Source: JAAGZL01 sp050290785
GTDB lineage: Bacteria; Pseudomonadota; Gammaproteobacteria; Chromatiales; Chromatiaceae
Reading direction: 5' to 3'
Assembly: GCA_050290785.1 (NCBI GenBank)
Contig: JBNKIR010000049.1
Coordinates: forward strand, 1 to 10,429
DNA length: 10,429 nt
Each line of letters starts with the position of its first letter. The first letter of the stretch is position 1. The position numbers and the translations under genes are program-made. Of the stretch, positions 6,229 through 10,429 are shown in pieces. Below the pieces are notes generated by a model. That model had not been told where the DNA came from, ran no database searches, and saw nothing but the letters and a program-made list of their open reading frames with translations.

Positions 6229-7164
6229 ATGAAGATAATCCTGGCAAACCCGCGCGGATTCTGTGCCGGTGTAGACCGTGCCATCGAAATCGTCAACCGG
6301 GCACTCGACCTGTTTGGCGCCCCTATCTATGTGCGGCATGAAGTGGTGCATAACCGCTTCGTGGTGGAGAGTCTGCGCCAGCGTGGCGCCATATTCGTGG
6401 ATGAACTTGATGAGATACCGGATGGCAACACGGTAATCTTCAGCGCCCACGGCGTATCCATGGCGGTGAGAGAAGAGGCGGAGCGACGCGATCTGCGTAT
6501 ATTTGACGCCACCTGCCCCCTGGTGACCAGAGTCCACATGGAGGTGGCCAGATTCAGCCGTGATGGCTATGAAGTGATACTAATAGGACACAGGGGCCAT
6601 CCCGAAGTTGAAGGCACCATGGGACAATATCTGGGACAGAAAGATGAAGGCGGCATATACCTGGTGGTAACGTCGGAAGATGTAGCGGAACTACCTATCA
6701 GGAACCCTGAGAAGCTGGCCTATGTGACCCAAACAACCCTATCCATGGATGACTCCCAGATGGTTGTGCGTGCCCTGCAGCAGCGTTTTCCATCCATCCA
6801 TAGACCAAACAAGAACGACATCTGCTATGCCACCCAAAACAGACAGGATGCGGTAAAAGAGTTGGCCGACCGCTGTGAACTGGTCCTGGTAGTGGGATCG
6901 CCCAACAGCTCAAACTCCAACCGTCTGCGGGAGATAGCGGAGAAGCATGGAACAAGGGCATATCTTATCGACCATGCGGATGACATACAGAGCGAGTGGC
7001 TTGTCGGCGTGGAGAGTATCGGACTAACAGCAGGTGCGTCCGCACCGGATCTGCTGGTAGATCAGGTGATCGAACAACTCTCAAGATGGGGCGCTGAGGA
7101 GGTAGAACAGCTGGCAGGACGGGAAGAGAGAGTGGAGTTCTCTCTCCCGAAAGAGCTCGTATAA
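6229..7164 (+). CDS. ispH: 4-hydroxy-3-methylbut-2-enyl diphosphate reductase IspH (LytB)
   Basis: Iron-sulfur enzyme of the MEP pathway that reduces HMBPP to IPP and DMAPP, the last step in making isoprenoid units. The length (311 aa) is typical. The three [4Fe-4S] ligands are C12 (NPRGFCAGVDRAI), C96 (DATCPLV) and C199 (DICYATQNRQ). Substrate-binding histidines are at H41, H74 and H124 with E126 (HRGHPEVEGT), and T167 is in YVTQTT. Phosphate contacts correspond to S227 and N229 (SSNSNRL) and S271 (TAGASAPD). A GGAAG lies just before the ATG. The gap after fkpB is 8 nt, so the two are surely co-transcribed. The gene converges on pilE with only 13 nt between stop codons; an 11-bp hairpin lies within its last codons. 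Confidence 0.97.
   Translation: MKIILANPRGFCAGVDRAIEIVNRALDLFGAPIYVRHEVVHNRFVVESLRQRGAIFVDELDEIPDGNTVIFSAHGVSMAVREEAERRDLRIFDATCPLVTRVHMEVARFSRDGYEVILIGHRGHPEVEGTMGQYLGQKDEGGIYLVVTSEDVAELPIRNPEKLAYVTQTTLSMDDSQMVVRALQQRFPSIHRPNKNDICYATQNRQDAVKELADRCELVLVVGSPNSSNSNRLREIAEKHGTRAYLIDHADDIQSEWLVGVESIGLTAGASAPDLLVDQVIEQLSRWGAEEVEQLAGREERVEFSLPKELV
7120..7149. repeat. Strong hairpin inside the 3' end of ispH, next to the convergent pilE
   Basis: CGGGA-a-GAGAGA (7120-7131) pairs with TCTCTCTCCCG (7139-7149), giving 11 bp with one bulged A and a 7-nt loop. It lies in the last codons of ispH and 29 bases past the pilE stop on the opposite strand. No T-tract follows on either strand, so it is not a canonical intrinsic terminator. 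It could still act as an RNA 3'-end stabiliser or pause site for either convergent transcript. Confidence 0.35.
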
Positions 7165-7177
7165 CCCTATTTAAGCC

Positions 7178-7624
7178 CTACCAACACTGATCCCAGGTTG
7201 CCGAACCACCGCTCACCCCCTTTACTCCGGCATTGGTAAGGGTAAGGGTGCCACACTTGTATTCATCCTGACCGCCGTTGGTAGTGGGTGTTGCCTGTAT
7301 AGTAAATGTGGTCTGAGTTGCGGCGCTGATAGTCAGGTTATAATAGGCAGTACCCCCATCCACCGGACTTTGCGTGGCGTATATAGCTGGTGCTCCCGTG
7401 TTTGCCCCTCCTGTCGCAGCACCAAGGTAGGTCCCATTGTCAGTTGCATGCCTCTCCAGCGCATTGGCCAAACCCAACAAGGCGCCATTCGCATCCGCCC
7501 GGCGGCTCTTGCGTATCTGTTCAATGTAAGAGGGATAGGCGATACCTGCCAAAATACCAATAACCAACGCCACTACCATTAATTCAATCAGCGTAAAGCC
7601 CTTACTGAATCTATTGTTCACCAT
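7178..7624 (-). CDS. pilE: Type IV minor pilin PilE
   Basis: A type IV pilin-like protein of 148 aa. The prepilin leader MVNNRFSKG ends at G9 and is followed by FTLIELMVVALVIGILAGIAYP, so PilD would cut between G9 and F10. E14 is at the +5 position of the mature protein, and the hydrophobic helix 10-30 anchors and packs the subunit. The rest is a glycine/threonine-rich globular head with a likely C-terminal disulfide loop, C124 to C147, the second cysteine being next to last. The GAGG ribosome site (7630-7633) lies 5 nt before the ATG. The gene follows pilY1 by 24 nt. In Pseudomonas, pilE also follows pilY1 and adjoins lytB/ispH, so I call it the minor pilin PilE rather than the major subunit. 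That role is inferred from context. A general type IV pilin (PilA-like) is the alternative. Confidence 0.9.
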   Translation of the reverse strand: MVNNRFSKGFTLIELMVVALVIGILAGIAYPSYIEQIRKSRRADANGALLGLANALERHATDNGTYLGAATGGANTGAPAIYATQSPVDGGTAYYNLTISAATQTTFTIQATPTTNGGQDEYKCGTLTLTNAGVKGVSGGSATWDQCW

Positions 7625-7648
7625 CTATACCTCGTGCGTCTTAATACA

Positions 7649-10429
7649 TCAACGAATCTGTTCCCATGATTGGCGACCAGACACAAGCCCGCCTGCCTCC
7701 AGAAAGTGTGCAACACCGCCAGAGGATCTACTCTCATACTTGTACTCCTTGGTGCCGGCCGAGACGATTGTCGGCCTGGAGTTGGCGCTATTCTCAGAGT
7801 TACCGTCACTATCTGTCTCTTGATACCCAGTCCCACGGTTAGCACCACTATTCCAATCATCGCTACTATTGATTTCTCCATCTCCATTCGTATCAAAAAC
7901 AGGACCTTCAGGCCAACCGCCGTCAAGGGCAGCCACCTCCATGGTCCAGCTGGTGAAATCACATTTACATGGATCGGAGGACGGGGTCTGGGTGACGAAT
8001 ACAATGTTCTCATGATTCAATAGAGGGTCCGCCACTACCTGTTCACCGGTTTCAGGTAGTTCCATGTACCAGCCATACTGAGTCTTCCAAACAACTTCAT
8101 AGTCGGAGGAGCTTCTAAATTTCGCAGTAACACCATCAACGTGATAAATTTCCGTATTTATTGTCTGTTCCTTCAGTTTACTCCGATCCAACTCCATATC
8201 CTGAGTGTGCTTATCATAAGTCTTATCCCAAACCCCATAGAAGGTCTGATTACCATATCTTCTGCTTGGATCTGAGTCACCTTTTTCAAAGAACTTTCCG
8301 GTACCGAAATAGACCATATAACCAGCTTGCGGATTAACACCGACATCAGGCCTTACCGTGATTGGCTGAACGTTACCGTCTTTATCCTTTGCTGTGAATA
8401 AAGGAGTATCTCCTCCTGCCACTACCCATTTAGTGGTATCAGATGATGACACATCAAACTTCCACAAATTTCCTTTTAGATCACCAGCATAAATGTAATC
8501 AACAACTTGGTCGCCATTAGTGTCGATCGGCGCCGGGGTAGATAATCCATTATTGCCACCAACACCGGTGTCTATCTTTATATAGTCAGAGTTAATGGTC
8601 CATGAACCATCTATGCCACCTTCTATAAAAAGGATGTACAGCACCGCATGGCCTTTACCCGCATGTCCATCCGCATCAGCGCTATGATAGCCGTTGCCAA
8701 ATATGACCGCCCATTTGCCATCCTTATTCGTCTTGATGATAGCTGGCTGGCTGAAACTGTATCCAAGATCGGAATCATTGGCATCGGTAAACTCCCAGAG
8801 TGCCAGATTTGCCGCATTAGCCGCTGTCTGCGCAAACGCCGTAGACGGATCTGTAATATCCAGCAGGAAATAACCCTGCCCGCCTGCCCGCGCGCCACCT
8901 GCCAGCACCGTATGCCATGCCTTTGGATTAGTCCCAGCTCCGTCGCTATCGAAATAGGCATCACCGTACGTTGGATTACCATCCACGTAATATCTGTGAC
9001 TATATTTAGGGGAGGTGAGTTCATTCAGCTCAGGCAGGAGAAAACCTGGGACGTAGGCCATCAATTCTTCGCCGCTGGACGCATTAAAGGCATGCAGCAT
9101 GCCATCGTTACCGCCGACGTATAGCACCGGCATCCTGGTCAACTTGGACTGGGCAAAGGTGTTGTAGATCGTTTCACCATCAGCCACCATGGTATCCGGA
9201 TAGTTAAACGCAGGAGGTCCGACATAGATCGGGGATGAATTTACCAGATCTCCCAGTTTATGGTCGCGGTCACGGAATGTGCCGCCACTATTTTTCTGTT
9301 CCTTTGCGGGATTACCGCGGATATACCCAAGCCTGTCTTCTCCCTTATCGTCATCTGCATTCGAGTCCGGATTAATGTCCAGCGCATTCTGTTGCGCTGA
9401 GGTTATCGCCCCAGTCCCGCTCCAGATAAACAGCTTGCCTGCCCCTGTCACAGGGTCATAGGTGAATATGTTGCGTTCTGAATAGCTCTTAGTATCAAGA
9501 TTATCCCTGGCGCTCCATTTCTTCGGGTTGATATTTCCGTCCATCGCGAGAGGCAGTGCCTGCAGATCACCAGACCAGTCACTGCTGTCGTAACTGGCCT
9601 GGTAGATCTCTGTCCCGGTTTGCAGCCGCACCGAGTTGGCCACCACCGCCGATGATGACGCGCTGCCAGCCTGTGCATCCACACTCTCGAAGGAGGCATT
9701 CAGGGCCTTGACCATATTCTCCGGCTTGGTCGCCACTACATAATTGTCCGGCGTGCCGTCTCCGTCCGCATCCCATTCACTCTGAAGGTCCGGCTTTTTA
9801 TTATCGTTCGAATCGATAAATCCACCATATTTACCCGTAAGCCATAGCTGATTGGTTTCGCCTACTAATGGAGCGGCCTTGTATTCCTGCACATCGACCA
9901 TAAATGTGGTCACCGTCTGCGTACCCGTAATATCAACTCGTATATCCTCGGTATTGGCCTGATAGGCCAGCCCGGCTACATAATATGAGTTTTCATTATT
10001 CGCGTAAGGATAGAGTCCAAACACTTGTCCCAGCTTTGTTACGTTTTGTGAAGAAACAGAGAGGCCACCGTCGGGACAGTTATTATCAATACAACCTATC
10101 TGCATCGTTGTACCACTTGCTCCCCACTGCAATTCTCCAACCTTGTTGGTATATTCTGTCGCGTCAAACCATGTGTCCGGGTTAGAGGGTTCACCATAAT
10201 CAATATTGCCTAGTTGGTCGGTGCCGAGAGTGTGCTGGTCAAATTTCTCGTCCGTAAAATGGGTACCAGGCACCCGTTTATCATAGAAGGTATATGGGTC
10301 ATTGATGGCGATGATAAAGTTCTTCTGACAAGAATACTGGATTGGATCGGTCCAATCCGTATAGACAGGAAACTCACCCTTCTCATCGTCTGTAGTTACC
10401 ACGAAGTCATCGGTAGGACCGGCGCCCTC
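7649..10429 (-). CDS. pilY1: Type IV pilus tip adhesin/biogenesis protein PilY1 (5' end cut by window edge)
   Basis: The reading frame is open to the right edge, so this is the C-terminal part (about 926 codons) of a larger protein; the N-terminal region, usually a signal peptide and vWA-like domain, is outside. Counting the codon at 10402 as residue 1, the start of the retained part is CQKNFIIAIND (25-35). The PilC/PilY1 beta-propeller begins around 384-453 with LVNSSPIYVG and YVGGNDGMLHAFNASSGEE. Calcium-loop motifs are DADGDGTPD (211-219), DTNGDQVVD (627-635), within the family pattern leading to YAGDLKGNLWKFD, and DTNGDGEINSSDD (837-849). The protein ends in the usual GRQSWEQI. In P. aeruginosa, PilY1 sits at the pilus tip, promotes extension against retraction in a calcium-dependent way, and acts in surface sensing. 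No RGD tripeptide is seen in the visible part. GTG at 10402 is an internal valine, not a start. Confidence 0.93.
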   Translation of the reverse strand, partial: EGAGPTDDFVVTTDDEKGEFPVYTDWTDPIQYSCQKNFIIAINDPYTFYDKRVPGTHFTDEKFDQHTLGTDQLGNIDYGEPSNPDTWFDATEYTNKVGELQWGASGTTMQIGCIDNNCPDGGLSVSSQNVTKLGQVFGLYPYANNENSYYVAGLAYQANTEDIRVDITGTQTVTTFMVDVQEYKAAPLVGETNQLWLTGKYGGFIDSNDNKKPDLQSEWDADGDGTPDNYVVATKPENMVKALNASFESVDAQAGSASSSAVVANSVRLQTGTEIYQASYDSSDWSGDLQALPLAMDGNINPKKWSARDNLDTKSYSERNIFTYDPVTGAGKLFIWSGTGAITSAQQNALDINPDSNADDDKGEDRLGYIRGNPAKEQKNSGGTFRDRDHKLGDLVNSSPIYVGPPAFNYPDTMVADGETIYNTFAQSKLTRMPVLYVGGNDGMLHAFNASSGEELMAYVPGFLLPELNELTSPKYSHRYYVDGNPTYGDAYFDSDGAGTNPKAWHTVLAGGARAGGQGYFLLDITDPSTAFAQTAANAANLALWEFTDANDSDLGYSFSQPAIIKTNKDGKWAVIFGNGYHSADADGHAGKGHAVLYILFIEGGIDGSWTINSDYIKIDTGVGGNNGLSTPAPIDTNGDQVVDYIYAGDLKGNLWKFDVSSSDTTKWVVAGGDTPLFTAKDKDGNVQPITVRPDVGVNPQAGYMVYFGTGKFFEKGDSDPSRRYGNQTFYGVWDKTYDKHTQDMELDRSKLKEQTINTEIYHVDGVTAKFRSSSDYEVVWKTQYGWYMELPETGEQVVADPLLNHENIVFVTQTPSSDPCKCDFTSWTMEVAALDGGWPEGPVFDTNGDGEINSSDDWNSGANRGTGYQETDSDGNSENSANSRPTIVSAGTKEYKYESRSSGGVAHFLEAGGLVSGRQSWEQIR

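Noticed and set aside
7649..10402. GTG at 10400-10402 as the true start of a shorter PilY1-like protein
   Set aside because: The same frame continues without a stop to the window edge (E-G-A-G-P-T-D-D-F). The family has a further N-terminal region, so the gene is cut by the window rather than starting here.
1..10429. CRISPR array, insertion sequence, attachment site, tRNA or prophage
   Set aside because: No regularly spaced direct repeats, transposase or integrase motifs, terminal inverted repeats or tRNA-like sequence were seen on either strand.

Overview
The window is a compact stretch of an ordinary chromosome, most likely from a non-enteric gammaproteobacterium. PilD-CoaE-ZapD-YacG and FkpB-IspH-PilE-PilY1 are gene neighbourhoods familiar from Pseudomonas-like and sulfur-oxidising gammaproteobacteria. 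The encoded ZapD, YacG, RimO, FkpB and IspH all resemble their E. coli counterparts closely along their length. I cannot name the genus from sequence alone. I see no insertion sequence, phage gene, CRISPR array, tRNA or rRNA.

Left block (14-2574, + strand): pilD (type IV prepilin peptidase) and coaE (dephospho-CoA kinase) abut exactly. After a 109-bp gap with a candidate promoter come zapD (FtsZ-bundling division factor) and yacG (small zinc protein that inhibits gyrase). Middle block (2695-about 5003, - strand): rimO (ribosomal protein S12 methylthiotransferase) is followed, with a 4-base ATGA overlap, by a fused Nudix hydrolase/ThiE-like gene. The ThiE half appears to have lost the usual catalytic residues. 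This block converges on yacG and diverges from the next one.

Right + strand block (5171-7164): a PduO-type cob(I)alamin adenosyltransferase, an SlpA/FkpB-type peptidyl-prolyl isomerase that starts at TTG, and ispH (last enzyme of the MEP isoprenoid pathway). These are spaced like an operon. Far right block (10429-7178, - strand): the 3' part of pilY1, which runs off the right edge, then pilE. Both belong to a type IV pilus minor pilin/tip adhesin cluster that lies mostly outside the window. PilE carries the leader that PilD, at the other end of the window, would cut.

Housekeeping functions (CoA, cell division, translation fidelity, isoprenoids) are thus interleaved with type IV pilus genes. 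No clearly undescribed system is present. The observations most worth a second look are the degenerate ThiE domain fused to a Nudix hydrolase, the adenosyltransferase upstream of fkpB-ispH, its near-leaderless promoter geometry, and the multiple calcium-loop motifs in PilY1.
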